64,000 nt of DNA from Aeoliella mucimassa (GTDB lineage: Bacteria; Planctomycetota; Planctomycetia; Pirellulales; Lacipirellulaceae), in assembly GCF_007748035.1 (NCBI RefSeq), contig NZ_CP036278.1:62001-126000 (forward strand). The letters run 5' to 3'. The notes under the pieces are model-generated. The model did no database searches and was not told the DNA's origin. It saw only the letters and a program-made list of their open reading frames with translations. Below, in pieces: positions 26,443-35,850 of the stretch. A program made the translations under genes and the position numbers. Every line of letters starts with the position of its first letter. Position 1 is the first letter of the stretch.

Positions 26443-27858
26443 CTACCACAGCAGGCGTGTGGGGAGCATCGCGGTCGCGGCCATCGCCAGGGCGATGGTG
26501 GCTGGTTCGGGCACCGAGTCGATGGTGGCCGGAGTGCGACGGCCAGTACGGGAGGGTTGGCGGCGAAAGCACGCTTTCCAGGCGAGGTAGTCGCCGGAGT
26601 CGATCACTCCGTTGCGATTGCCATCGGCGGCGGTACCAGGGGCCACGCTAGCGCCTAGCAAGTCGCGCCATACGGTGTAGTCGGCCAGATTCACCTGGCC
26701 ATCGCCATTGTAGTCGCCTGCGACGCGAACCATGGTTTCGACACTCGTGGTGTAAACCACGAGCCCCTCATGTTGCACGCCGTCGGGCGTTTGATAGGCG
26801 AAGCTCAGGTCGAGGGCCCCTGAGGGATTCCAGGCGGTTCCCAGGTCGATCGTCGCATCGCTTGCCAGACTTAGACTTTCGGTAGGATTCAACTCGCTCA
26901 GGAACTTGGTCGAAGGACTCGCTTCGTGCCAGCCTTCGCACTGTTGATCGGCCAGGCTCGTCCACGAGGTCGACAGCGCCGCCTCGGGAGAGGAGAGGGT
27001 GTAGCCGATGAACTCAAGCGGAGTCGCCGACTGATTATGCAGCACCGCCCGGCCCGATTGCACATCGACCAGCAGGGTGAGCGCGTTGTCGGCGCCGAGG
27101 CCATGCAGGATGGCTGGAGTGACGAAACGCTGGTAGCCGTTGGAGTCGGGGTGAGTGCCATCGGAGACGCGAGCGGCGAACTCCTCCGGCTGGTTTTTCT
27201 GCAGCGTCAACCACACCACATGGTTGTCGATCAGCAGCAGTTCTCGCTCGGCGGCCACTTCGCGGTACATCTGGTAGTAGTCGGGCAGCTGCGGGCGCTT
27301 GGTGCCCGATTGGTTTCCGTTAGCAGCGTCCCACGAGGGGTTCATGGTTTGCAGGATCACTTGGGCGTCGGGGTTCTGCTGCTCGATGCGGGTGATCATC
27401 TGCTCGAGATTGGCCCGCGCCTGATCGACGGTGATTCCCTGATCGATGTTGCCCTCCGGATAGACCGCGAAGGCGTCGTTCATGCCGAATTCGATGAACA
27501 CTGCATCGGGCTGCTTGCTGAGCACGCGGTCGTCGAGGTTTGCGACGCCCGAGGCCGAGGCTTTGCCACTCATCGCGGCGTTGACCCAGGTGATCTGGTC
27601 GGGATACCTCGCATTGAGTCGCGTCGAGAGTTGATGCACCCACGCCCCGCCGGCAGTGAGGCTGGTGCCATACACCACGATGGTTTGTGGCTGCTCGGCG
27701 TCGAGTTGCTGGATGAGGGCCGACTTCACCGGCAAGCCCGCCGGCGGCGAGCTCTGCGCGCCCGCCTGTGGGGGCACCAGGAAAATGCTCAGCGTCAGCA
27801 AGCCGATCGCACGGCCAGCGCAACTGGCCAGCCGTGCGACATCGCGAAGACTTAACAT
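26443..27858 (-). CDS. SGNH-hydrolase with dockerin-like and PEP-CTERM tail
   Basis: This 471-residue exported esterase-like protein has a signal peptide (about 1-35), then the SGNH fold: VVYGTSLTAGG with nucleophile Ser66, GMND with Asn127, and DGTHPDSNGYQ with the catalytic Asp and His near 225. A dockerin-type EF-hand pair follows (DYNGDGQVNLADYTVWRD and DGNRNGVIDSGDYLAWK). The C-terminus is PEP-CTERM-like (VPEPATIALAMAATAM), marking it for exosortase sorting. It probably removes acyl groups from polysaccharide at the cell surface. It starts one base after the stop of the next gene upstream, so the two are coupled. Confidence 0.87.
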   Translation of the reverse strand: MLSLRDVARLASCAGRAIGLLTLSIFLVPPQAGAQSSPPAGLPVKSALIQQLDAEQPQTIVVYGTSLTAGGAWVHQLSTRLNARYPDQITWVNAAMSGKASASGVANLDDRVLSKQPDAVFIEFGMNDAFAVYPEGNIDQGITVDQARANLEQMITRIEQQNPDAQVILQTMNPSWDAANGNQSGTKRPQLPDYYQMYREVAAERELLLIDNHVVWLTLQKNQPEEFAARVSDGTHPDSNGYQRFVTPAILHGLGADNALTLLVDVQSGRAVLHNQSATPLEFIGYTLSSPEAALSTSWTSLADQQCEGWHEASPSTKFLSELNPTESLSLASDATIDLGTAWNPSGALDLSFAYQTPDGVQHEGLVVYTTSVETMVRVAGDYNGDGQVNLADYTVWRDLLGASVAPGTAADGNRNGVIDSGDYLAWKACFRRQPSRTGRRTPATIDSVPEPATIALAMAATAMLPTRLLW

Positions 27859-27859
27859 G

Positions 27860-29662
27860 CTACATCACCTTCGTGCGGCGGACGATTCCCAGACCAACGA
27901 GCGTCGCGAGTGCAACCACCAGCGACGCGGGTTCGGGCACGGGTTGGTTGGCCGTCGAAGCGAAGGCCGCCGAGCCCGCTAGCGAGGCCCCGAAGTTGGC
28001 CTTCCACTGATCGTAGTCGCCGCTGTCGATTACCCCGTTGCTATTGCCATCGGCCCCGGTGCCCACGGCAACGCTCGCCCCCAGCGAGTCGCGCCACACG
28101 GTGTAGTCGCCCAGGTTCACATGGCCGTCGCCGTTGTAGTCGCCAACCAGTACGGTCGGCACGTCGGCCAGCGCGCCGAAGTCGACGGTGCCAGTCTGCA
28201 GCGACCCGCCTGGCAGTTGGTAGCGGAAGGTGAGGTTGTCGAGAATGCCAGCCGTGGTGTCCCACACATTGCCGAGACTCACCGTATCGCCAACACTCAC
28301 CAGCAGTGGATCGGCGGTGTTGAGTTCCGACAGGTCGGTGGTCGTCGGGTTCGAAACATACCAGTCGGACAGTCCCGAACCACTGAAACTCGGCAGCAGC
28401 GTGCCGTTGTCGGAGTGAATCGTGTAGCTGATGAGCTCCATCGACTGCGCCGACTGATTCTGAATGGTTGCGGCTCCTGTCTCCGGATCGATCACCAGCA
28501 CCAGGTCGTTGATCCGCCCTACTGAGTCGATCACTGCCGAAACGTACTCGCCGGTGGCAAGCTGGTAGTGGAACGAAACGTTCGCCGTGTTCACCCGATC
28601 GGTGCCGAGCGGAACCGCGGTGTCGGGCGTGAGCGGGGTGCCGAACAGGTGCTCGTCGCCCGAGGCGAGTTGCAACACTCCTTCGGGATTGAGTTCCGAG
28701 AGATACTGCGCGGTGGGGTTGGCTTCGTGCCAGCCGGTCTTGGTGTTGTCGTCGGTCAACGAATGCCAGCGAGCGTTTGAGCTGTCGAGCGGCGTACTGC
28801 TCGAGCTCAGCGTGTAGTTGATCAGCGAGATATCGGTGGAGTGTCCCGCGGGATTATAAAGCCGAGCGGCGCCTGAGAATCGATCGACCTCGAGCACCAG
28901 GCGTTGTTCGACCGAGAGCGTCACCGCGTCGTTGTCGGTTGCGACTCCGAAGGCCTGTCCCAGGTTGCTCAAGAGGGCGGGGTCGGCCACCACGTTTTGG
29001 AACGCCCCGGTTACCGCCGCGCCGGACATGAGGGTCCAGGTGTCGCCGGTGTTCGCGGTGAATCCGCTGGAGGGGGTGGCCTCGATGCGAAGGGTACCGC
29101 CCAACGCAATGGACTCGGAGACCTGCACCGGGTTGCTGAACGAGCCGGCGCTGCCGAGCTGCGCAACCAAGGTGGACGACGAGTTCTGCGAGTACTGCTG
29201 CAAGCTGATAGTGCCGATGTTGTCGCGAACCACCAGGGTGCCGCTGCCGGAGACACCGTTGGCCAAGCGTCCGTCGCCTTGACCGCCGAGGGCTTCTTGA
29301 ACCGTGAGGTTTGCGTTGTTGCGAAGGACGAGGGTGCCGGTCGATCCGCCATCCTCGCCCAACCGAATCGCGGCCGGCGAGATCGGCGTTCCGGCAGAGC
29401 CGTCGATCACGGAGATGCCGCCGTTGGAGATCGACGCGTACTCGCCCACTCCGCCGAAGGTGCGGTCGGGCTGATAGTTCTCGTCGCTGGACGACTGCCA
29501 GTTGTCTCCCTCGCCGGATCCGCTGTCGCCAGCGGTCCAGGAGGCTTCGGACCCGACCGGCCCAATCCAGTCGGTCCGGGTTTGACTCCACGCGACGTGA
29601 GGAATGGCAACCAGCGCGAGAATCGCTAGGCTCGCTGCTTGTTGCGTTGCCTTGCCAATCAT
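27860..29662 (-). CDS. PEP-CTERM surface protein with beta-solenoid-like repeats
   Basis: This is a 600-residue exported protein. The signal peptide is followed by repeat strands (GTLVLRNNANLTVQEALGG, GTLVVRDNIGTISLQQYS) as in passenger or beta-helix proteins. Two copies of an unnamed ~120-residue module follow, each with E/L-rich WHEAN or WYVSN and a T-x-x-LSELN motif; the same module occurs once in the SGNH protein. A dockerin-like pair (DYNGDGHVNLGDYTVWRD, DGNSNGVIDSGDYDQWK) and a PEP-CTERM tail (VPEPASLVVALATLVGLG) end it. The ATG at 29662 has GGAG at 6 bases; the GTG four codons earlier is less likely. Role: surface structure or carbohydrate binding. Confidence 0.82.
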   Translation of the reverse strand: MIGKATQQAASLAILALVAIPHVAWSQTRTDWIGPVGSEASWTAGDSGSGEGDNWQSSSDENYQPDRTFGGVGEYASISNGGISVIDGSAGTPISPAAIRLGEDGGSTGTLVLRNNANLTVQEALGGQGDGRLANGVSGSGTLVVRDNIGTISLQQYSQNSSSTLVAQLGSAGSFSNPVQVSESIALGGTLRIEATPSSGFTANTGDTWTLMSGAAVTGAFQNVVADPALLSNLGQAFGVATDNDAVTLSVEQRLVLEVDRFSGAARLYNPAGHSTDISLINYTLSSSSTPLDSSNARWHSLTDDNTKTGWHEANPTAQYLSELNPEGVLQLASGDEHLFGTPLTPDTAVPLGTDRVNTANVSFHYQLATGEYVSAVIDSVGRINDLVLVIDPETGAATIQNQSAQSMELISYTIHSDNGTLLPSFSGSGLSDWYVSNPTTTDLSELNTADPLLVSVGDTVSLGNVWDTTAGILDNLTFRYQLPGGSLQTGTVDFGALADVPTVLVGDYNGDGHVNLGDYTVWRDSLGASVAVGTGADGNSNGVIDSGDYDQWKANFGASLAGSAAFASTANQPVPEPASLVVALATLVGLGIVRRTKVM

Positions 29663-29723
29663 AAGAGGCTCCACATTGAATTCTTGAGTGTACTTCGTTC
29701 GACTACCGGGGAAGGGGACTGGC

Positions 29724-30728
29724 TTACTGGTTCGCGCGACGTTGCCGTGCGAATAGCAGAGCCCCCAAGGTGCCGAGGACCACTAGCGCCGAACTGGCGG
29801 GCTCGGGCACCGCGACCGGCGCCCAGTTGATGGCCGATACGCTTCCGCCGGCCGACAGGTAGTCGGTCCGCCACATGTAGAAGTCGAGGTGATTCACCAC
29901 CCCGTCGAGGTTGGCGTCGCCTTGCGCGAAGGTGGTGCCAGTCAGGTAGTTGTCGCGGAGGATGAAGAAATCTTCGATCGTGGTTCCATCCATCATGTTG
30001 AAGTCGGTCCCTTCCATCGGCACGTCGCCGTTGGTGAGCAGCGTCGGTGGTAGCGGGGTGCCCTCGGTGCCGGTGTCGGAGACGAACACGGCTGTCTTGA
30101 AAGGGTTCTGGGTCGCGGAAGAGGCCAGAATGAAGGTGGCGATGTCGTTGGTGTCGGACTGCAGGAACGAAGTCAGGCTGCCTCCGGTGAAGGTCACCAG
30201 ATCTCCCGCATCCGACTCGGCGGCAAACGTATACGTATCGAGCAAAGTGACGAGTTCGTCGTTCACTCCGTTGCCGGTCATGTCGGTAGCGGGGCGGGGA
30301 TCGGTCACGCTGCCAGCCCCGGTGAGGTAGGGGAAGTTGGCGAACGTCACCGCGGCTTCGTCGAAGTTCTCGTCGGTCGCCAGATCGGCCACCCCGTACA
30401 GGTACAGGATGTCGCCGGCGTCAAACGTGTTGGCGACCTGGTCGGTGCTGGCACCGCGAGGGAGTTCGAGTTGCACGCCGCCGGCGGTGATGGGTTGAGA
30501 GAGCGACGAGAGGTCGAACTTCAGCAGCCCGATGCGGTCGTTGCCGCTGGCTTCGCCATCGCCCCCTTGGTTCTTGATCCGCAGGAAGCCGTCGTTCTCG
30601 GTGTTGTTGTTACGTCGGACGACAACGTCGCCTCCGATGCCTGCGAGGTTGGTAATGGTCTCCGCCTGACCCATCGGCGCGAATGCCATGGCGACGAGAA
30701 ACGCGGTGAGTGGTGCCTTGTTGATCAC
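29724..30728 (-). CDS. DNRLRE-type exported protein with dockerin and PEP-CTERM
   Basis: This 334-residue protein is read from the GTG at 30728, which has AAGGAG 9 bases before it; the ATGs further upstream lack a site. A signal peptide is followed by a DNRLRE-like jelly-roll domain (DVVVRRNNNTENDGFLRIK, KFDLSSL, TFDAGDILYLYGV, EAAVTFANFPYLTG). Then come EF-hand-like repeats (GDANLDGVVNHLDFYMWRTDY) and PEP-CTERM (VAVPEPASSALVVLGTLG). Such domains usually bind carbohydrate or form structural parts of lyases. The next gene upstream is a close paralogue. Confidence 0.82.
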   Translation of the reverse strand: MINKAPLTAFLVAMAFAPMGQAETITNLAGIGGDVVVRRNNNTENDGFLRIKNQGGDGEASGNDRIGLLKFDLSSLSQPITAGGVQLELPRGASTDQVANTFDAGDILYLYGVADLATDENFDEAAVTFANFPYLTGAGSVTDPRPATDMTGNGVNDELVTLLDTYTFAAESDAGDLVTFTGGSLTSFLQSDTNDIATFILASSATQNPFKTAVFVSDTGTEGTPLPPTLLTNGDVPMEGTDFNMMDGTTIEDFFILRDNYLTGTTFAQGDANLDGVVNHLDFYMWRTDYLSAGGSVSAINWAPVAVPEPASSALVVLGTLGALLFARQRRANQ

Positions 30729-30797
30729 GGCCAAGTTCTCCTTAGCAAAAACAAAAAGGTGCATGGGCACGATGTTTCGAGGGGTTACAGTTCGGCG

Positions 30798-31586
30798 CTA
30801 CGAAATCCGACGACGGAGCACGCCAGCCGCGCACACGCCTGTGATCGAGAGCAGTACGAGCGTGGAGGGTTCGGGAACCGAGACGTCGTTGTTGGTCAGC
30901 AGCGTGGGGGGAAGCGGAGTGCCTTCGGTGCCGGTGTCGGAAACGAACACCGCGGTCTTCAGGGCGTTCTGCGTTTGCGAGGCGGCCAGTACGAAGGTGG
31001 CCACTCCGTTGGTGTCGGCTTGCAGGAAGCTCGTAAGCAGGTTGCCTGAGAAGATCACCAGATCCCCCGCATCCGATTGCTCGGCAAACGTGTAGGTGGC
31101 CAGCAGCGGTACCAGGTCGTCGTTTACCCCGTTGCCAGTCAGGTCGGTCGCTGGTCGAGGGTTGGTCACGCTGCCAGCGCCGGTCAGGTAGGGGAAGTTG
31201 GCGAAGGTCACCGCCGCTTCGTCGAAGTCTTCGTCGGTCGCCAGATCGGGCACGCCGTACAGGTACAGGGTGTCGCCGGCGTCGAATGTATTGGAGGCTT
31301 GCGAGGTGCTTTCGCCGCGGGGAAGTTCCAGCTGAACGTTGGCCGCCGAGACCGATTCGGTGAGGCCCGAGAGGTCGAACTTCAGCAGTCCGATGCGGTC
31401 GTTGCTGCTGGCTTCGCCGTCGCCTCCTTGTTTTTTGATCCGCAGGAATCCATCGTTTTCGGTGTTGTTATTGCGTCGCACGACGACGTCGCCGCCGGTG
31501 CCGTCGAGGTTAGTGATGATCTCCGCCGTCGACGTGGTAGCGAACAGGCCGAGGGAAAGTACCGACAAAACTAGCTGCTTCAACAT
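30798..31586 (-). CDS. DNRLRE-type exported protein, paralogue without dockerin
   Basis: This 262-residue protein follows its paralogue's pattern nearly residue for residue in the jelly-roll domain (DVVVRRNNNTENDGFLRIK, FANFPYLTGAGSVT). It lacks the EF-hand segment, going straight to SVPEPSTLVLLSITGVCAAG and RRRIS. The ATG at 31586 has CGGAG upstream. The pair is a tandem duplication in which one copy has gained or lost the dockerin-like part. It is probably displayed at the surface. Confidence 0.82.
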   Translation of the reverse strand: MLKQLVLSVLSLGLFATTSTAEIITNLDGTGGDVVVRRNNNTENDGFLRIKKQGGDGEASSNDRIGLLKFDLSGLTESVSAANVQLELPRGESTSQASNTFDAGDTLYLYGVPDLATDEDFDEAAVTFANFPYLTGAGSVTNPRPATDLTGNGVNDDLVPLLATYTFAEQSDAGDLVIFSGNLLTSFLQADTNGVATFVLAASQTQNALKTAVFVSDTGTEGTPLPPTLLTNNDVSVPEPSTLVLLSITGVCAAGVLRRRIS

Positions 31587-32228
31587 GGTGTCACTCCGAG
31601 GAAAGATAAGAAATAAGGTCACATTCACGAGCGGCGAACGAAGGAAAGGGATGAGTTGATGTGAGGCAATAAACGGTTAGTGGTTGGAAACCGCTGCAAC
31701 CTCACCGCAAGGTTGGGCGTTGGTTGCTGGCCGGCCGAGCAGCTGGTCGCGGTATCGCACCATGGCAACTAGCGGCGCCAGCACGAGCGGGTAAGCGAAT
31801 GCGGCCGGCTCGGCGACCGTCAGGTTGTCGAGCACCGACAAATCGCCCCCTTGGGCAACGAACGCGGTGCGCCACATGAAAAAGTCCTTATGATCCACCA
31901 GCCCATCGGAGTTGGCGTCGCCCTTGGTGCCTAGCGAGACCTCTTTCAGGTAGTTTGCGCGGATCAGTAGGAAGTCGTTGATATCGACCATGCCGTTGCT
32001 GTCGACATCGGCCGACACCACGCCGGAGAGCTTTACGATTTCAAGCGTATTGAGGAAGCCTCGCATCTCGCCGACGGTGATTCCCTCGACGACGAGCACC
32101 AGATCCTCTCCCTCGGCAACGTTGATGGTGTGGGCCAGAAAGTTGTCCGCATACAACCACTGCTCCGAGGTCTCGTTGGTGATAAGCTCGGGCGTAACAC
32201 TGCCATAGTTGGTGGTGGACGATTGATG

Positions 32229-32237
32229 GTCGACAGT
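32229..32237. repeat. Target-site duplication of IS copy 2, left
   Basis: GTCGACAGT is found here and at 33273-33281, just outside both IS ends. It differs from the duplication around copy 1. Confidence 0.95.
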
Positions 32238-33272
32238 GGCCTTGTTGAACAATTAGTCACAAACCTCCGTAAAAACTAACGTGGAATGGAACCACGTACC
32301 TTTTTTACGGAGATCGAACATGGCTACGAAAGAAAAACGAACCTACAAAGTCACGAACTGGAAGGAGTATAACAAGTCGCTCATCGAGCGTGGAAACATC
32401 ACTATTTGGTTTAGCGACGAGGCGTTGGAGAACTGGGAACATCCTAACGACCAGACAAAAGTCGGTCGCCCTTTTGTCTTCAGCGATACGGCGATCGAGT
32501 GCTTGCTGACGATTCGCGAACTGCTGAAACTTCCCTATCGGCAGACTGAGGGATTCGGCCGCTCGCTGGTGGCGATGTTGGGCGTCGAGGCAGCGATTCC
32601 CAATTATTCTTCGCTCGCCAAGCGAGCCAGCAAGCTGAATGTTTCGCTCGATATCGCTAACAAGAGGGGCGACATCGATATCGTGGTGGATAGCACCGGC
32701 ATGAAAGTGTTTGGCGAGGGCGAATGGAAGATGCGGACGCATGGCAAGTCGAAGCGGCGGACATGGCGGAAGCTGCATTTGTCGGTGAATCCTGACACCC
32801 GCGAGATTGTGGCGGAGATTTTGACCGAGAACAGTTGCCACGATGCCGATGCGGTTCCCGAAATGCTGGAGCAGGTGGAGCAGCCCGTAAAAAAGTTTCA
32901 CGGCGACGGTAGTTACGACAAGTGGAAGGTTTATGAAGGGCTGGAATCCGAAGGCATTGAGCCGGTGATTCCGCCGCAGCACAACGCCAAGATCAAACAA
33001 CATGGCAACTCTGCGGAGGAGCCTTTGCCCCGGGACGAGGCAATTCGTCAGATTCGACGCAAGGGGCGTAGGAGTTGGAAAGAGGAAGTGGGCTATCATC
33101 GTAGAAGCTTGGCGGAAACGACCATGTACCGAGTGAAACAAAGCTTTGGGAGCCATCTCAAAAACCGAGTATTCGAAAACCAACAAACGGAAGCCCGCTT
33201 GCGCTGTAAAATCATCAATCAATTCACCCAACTCGGGCTTCCACAGTTCGAGTGGAGTTAGTCAACAAGGCC
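32238..33272 (+). mobile_element. IS5-family (IS903-group) element, copy 2
   Basis: 1035 bases, ends GGCCTTGTTGA, same content as copy 1 but in the opposite orientation. No difference between the copies was seen in the translated parts, pointing to recent movement. Confidence 0.95.
32320..33261 (+). CDS. IS903-group transposase
   Basis: This 313-residue DDE transposase has the same sequence as that at 16639-17580, with the IVVDSTGMKVFGEGEW, FHGDGSYDK and YHRRSLAET blocks. The start at 32320 follows ACGGAG. The gene reads against the surrounding oxidoreductase gene. It is intact. Confidence 0.93.
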   Translation: MATKEKRTYKVTNWKEYNKSLIERGNITIWFSDEALENWEHPNDQTKVGRPFVFSDTAIECLLTIRELLKLPYRQTEGFGRSLVAMLGVEAAIPNYSSLAKRASKLNVSLDIANKRGDIDIVVDSTGMKVFGEGEWKMRTHGKSKRRTWRKLHLSVNPDTREIVAEILTENSCHDADAVPEMLEQVEQPVKKFHGDGSYDKWKVYEGLESEGIEPVIPPQHNAKIKQHGNSAEEPLPRDEAIRQIRRKGRRSWKEEVGYHRRSLAETTMYRVKQSFGSHLKNRVFENQQTEARLRCKIINQFTQLGLPQFEWS

Positions 33273-35433
33273 GTCGACAGTCGTGAAGTAAACGTGATAG
33301 CGTTCTTCGTTGCTGGTGTTGGTGTTCTTGGTCGACAGGAACACGTCGAAGGTGCCTTGGCCCAGGCCACCGATACGAACGCCGAGGTCGACTTGGCTAT
33401 CTTTGCCGTCGCTGACGAACAGTGCGCTGCCAGCGTTGCCGCTGTAGATGTCGGTGTTGTAGTCCGAACCGGACGAAAGCGTGCTATAGCCCGATGCGTT
33501 CCAGTCGATCGTTTGCACCGCGGGCGAGCTTTTGCCCAGGTCGATCGAGAGCGACGTTGTCTGGCCGGTGGAATCGACGATGCCATTCGGCGTGTCGCCA
33601 GTGATTACGTTCCACGCGACGCCCGGTGTGCCCCCTAGCAGGTGCCCGGGGCTGTTGTGGTCGTCGAGCACCGTGTCGCCAAAGTTCAGCAGGATGCCGG
33701 GATCGCTCGAGACGTAGCCTTCGCCGAGTACCTGCCGACCACGAACCAGGCGTGATCGCAGCAGCGAGTAGGGCAAATCCTGCGCGGCGATCGAACGCTC
33801 GGAGATCAGCGAAGCGGCCGCGCCGGCCGACTGTCCCAGCGTCATGAATACCGGCTCCATGCGAAGCGAACCATACGCGATATGGCTGGCACTCACCGCA
33901 ACCGGCACCAGCAGGTTGGTCGCCTCGTCGGCGCGAGGAACCATGGCATCGTAACTGATGGGGTAGGGGCCATTCGCAGGGGCGACTTGCAGGTCGCCCT
34001 CGTTGCGTACGTAGCCGTTTTCGTCGACGTAACGCTGGGCGTTGTGCGAGTCCATGTTGTAGCCCCCCATGCCGATGGAGTTGGTTTGCTCGAAACCCGC
34101 TTCTTGATTCACATGACGCTCGGTAATCACAAAATCGCTGACCATCCGCCGGGCTTCGCGAACGTAGATTTCGCGCGGCCAGTTTCCGTTGTCGGTAAAC
34201 TCGTCGAGCGCCAGGCCCCAGTCGTCCCAAGCGTCGCGGATCGCAGCAGGCACACGCGGGTGGTTCTGTAAGGTCCAGACATAACCGAGCTGGAAGTCGC
34301 GATGCGCGTTATCCATTTGCTCGCGCGTGGCGTAGTCGGCTTCGGCGTAGTTGACCCCGGTTTCGAGGTTGTAGTTGCCGCCGATGAAGTCGGTGGAGAT
34401 TCCGCTATCGTTGTTCGAATCGGTCTTGTTGTTCGGCATCGGCGAGAGCTTGAAGAACCGGCTCGTCTGTCCCACTTCGATCGCCCGGAACAGTAGCTCG
34501 TAGTCGGCTTCGTTGTAGTTGTCGGGCTGCGAGATGGGGGCGCGATTTGCGGGGTTGTTGGTGAGCACCATGCGATAGTTGTACGCTTGCAGTCGCTGGT
34601 CGCCGGTGCCATCGGGGCCGCCAGCGGTGGCATTCACGCCAGGCAGCAGGCCGCTGCTGGGATCGCCTTGGACCAAGTACGGATCGATGCCGGAGGGAAG
34701 CTGGTTCTTGACGGTTTTGACCGTCTGCACCCCGTTGAGCGATTCGCCATATTGCGAATTGGCCTCGCGACCGACCGTGTAGCTCACACCAGCGGCAGCC
34801 ATCAGGTCGCCTTCGTAGGTGGCGTCGATGAATGCCTTACCGACAAAAGTGCCACCTTGGACCGTGCGAATGGATGTGACATTCTGCCCATACATTGCCA
34901 CTCCATTGGCACGGTCAAGATGGCCTGTCACGACAGGAATATTGTGTTCCGCAATCAAGTCGTCGAAAATCTGTTCCGCAACTTTCGGCTCAAAGGTGAA
35001 CATCATTTCCCGGTTGGCATCGGGATCGAGCGAAGAGCGATTCGTGTAGTTATGGCGAGTCTCGAGCGTCCATGCTTCGTCTTGCAGGTAGTGCTCGTAC
35101 ACGCGATGGTAGAACTCGCGACTCAGGCCGCCGATCGAATCGCGACTGCCGATATCGGTCCAGCCAAGTCCGTTGGAGGTCAAACCGCCGAGATGCTCCT
35201 CGGGCGAGACGATCACGACCGACTTGCCCATGCGAGCCGCTTCGACTGCCGCTGTGACCGCAGCCGAGGTGCCGCCGTAGACGACGACGTCGTACTGCTC
35301 GGCCTCGACTGGCCCGCCGGTAGCAAAGGAGAGAAGCAGCGCGCCGCAGAACGCCGCGGCGGCGAAGGAGAATCGTGATTTAGCAAAGTGGTGTGGCATG
35401 AAGCTGGCTAACGTCGCAATGAGTCGTCGGAGG

Positions 35434-35850
35434 TCAATCGGTGAGGCGGAACACATACGGTTCGGTACGATCGGACTCGACTTCGATGACGAGTCCGCTG
35501 GTCTTGAAGTCGGTGTAACGTCGAGGGATCAGCAGTTTGCCGAGTCCCACTTCCGCGGCATTTGGATCCGCAGGGGGCTGTCGAGATGAGATGCGCACTT
35601 TGTTCTCACCGATGCGGGCTCCTTGAGCCTCGCCGATGGTTTCGAGTTCGAAGGTTCCATCGGGCTCGATCCGCCCGCGCGCCGGAGGGCCATCGCTCGG
35701 CTGGAACATCACGACGCCGGTCGTCACGGGTTGGTCGTTGTAGAACACTTGCCCCTTCACGGGTGCGTACTGATCGGTCTGACCACATCCAGCGGTCACG
35801 AGCAGCACGCCAAGCAGCGTCGTTAACAGTGATAATTGGGAGTGGTTCAA
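35434..35850 (-). CDS. Small lipoprotein, transthyretin-like
   Basis: This 138-residue protein is read from a TTG at 35850 that overlaps the stop of the DUF1559 gene (TTGA); the only ATG lies deep inside that gene. A lipoprotein signal ends LLVTAGC. The rest is a beta-sandwich of the kind common in planctomycetes (APVKGQVFYNDQPVTTGVVM, then GRIEPDGTFELETI, KVRISSR), similar to carboxypeptidase-regulatory domains. It probably faces the periplasm. The gene pair DUF1559/small lipoprotein is a frequent planctomycete arrangement of unknown role. Confidence 0.8.
   Translation of the reverse strand: MNHSQLSLLTTLLGVLLVTAGCGQTDQYAPVKGQVFYNDQPVTTGVVMFQPSDGPPARGRIEPDGTFELETIGEAQGARIGENKVRISSRQPPADPNAAEVGLGKLLIPRRYTDFKTSGLVIEVESDRTEPYVFRLTD

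Larger units (their letters stand above)
31677..35399 (-). pseudogene. FAD-dependent oxidoreductase, split by IS
   Basis: Removing the IS (32238-33272) and one 9-base duplication joins 35399-33282 with 32237-31677 in frame (HVYFTTVDHQSSTTNYGS). The whole protein, ~890 residues, has a signal peptide, the Rossmann fingerprint VVVYGGTSAAVTAAVEAARMGK near residue 40, and an FAD_oxidored domain (GGLTSNGLGWTD, then FIDATYEGDL). A golvesin/xanthan-lyase-like beta domain follows (VDLGVRIGGLGQGTFDVFL), then EF-hand repeats (DVDSNGMVDINDFLLIRANY, GDANSDGLVDHKDFFMWRTAF) and a weak PEP-CTERM tail (AEPAAFAYPLVLAP). The insertion cuts off the sorting tail, so the catalytic part may still be made but not anchored. 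Confidence 0.88.

Noticed and set aside
16628-33272. Composite transposon made of the two IS903-type copies
   Set aside because: Each copy has its own target duplication at both ends, so the pair did not move as one unit.
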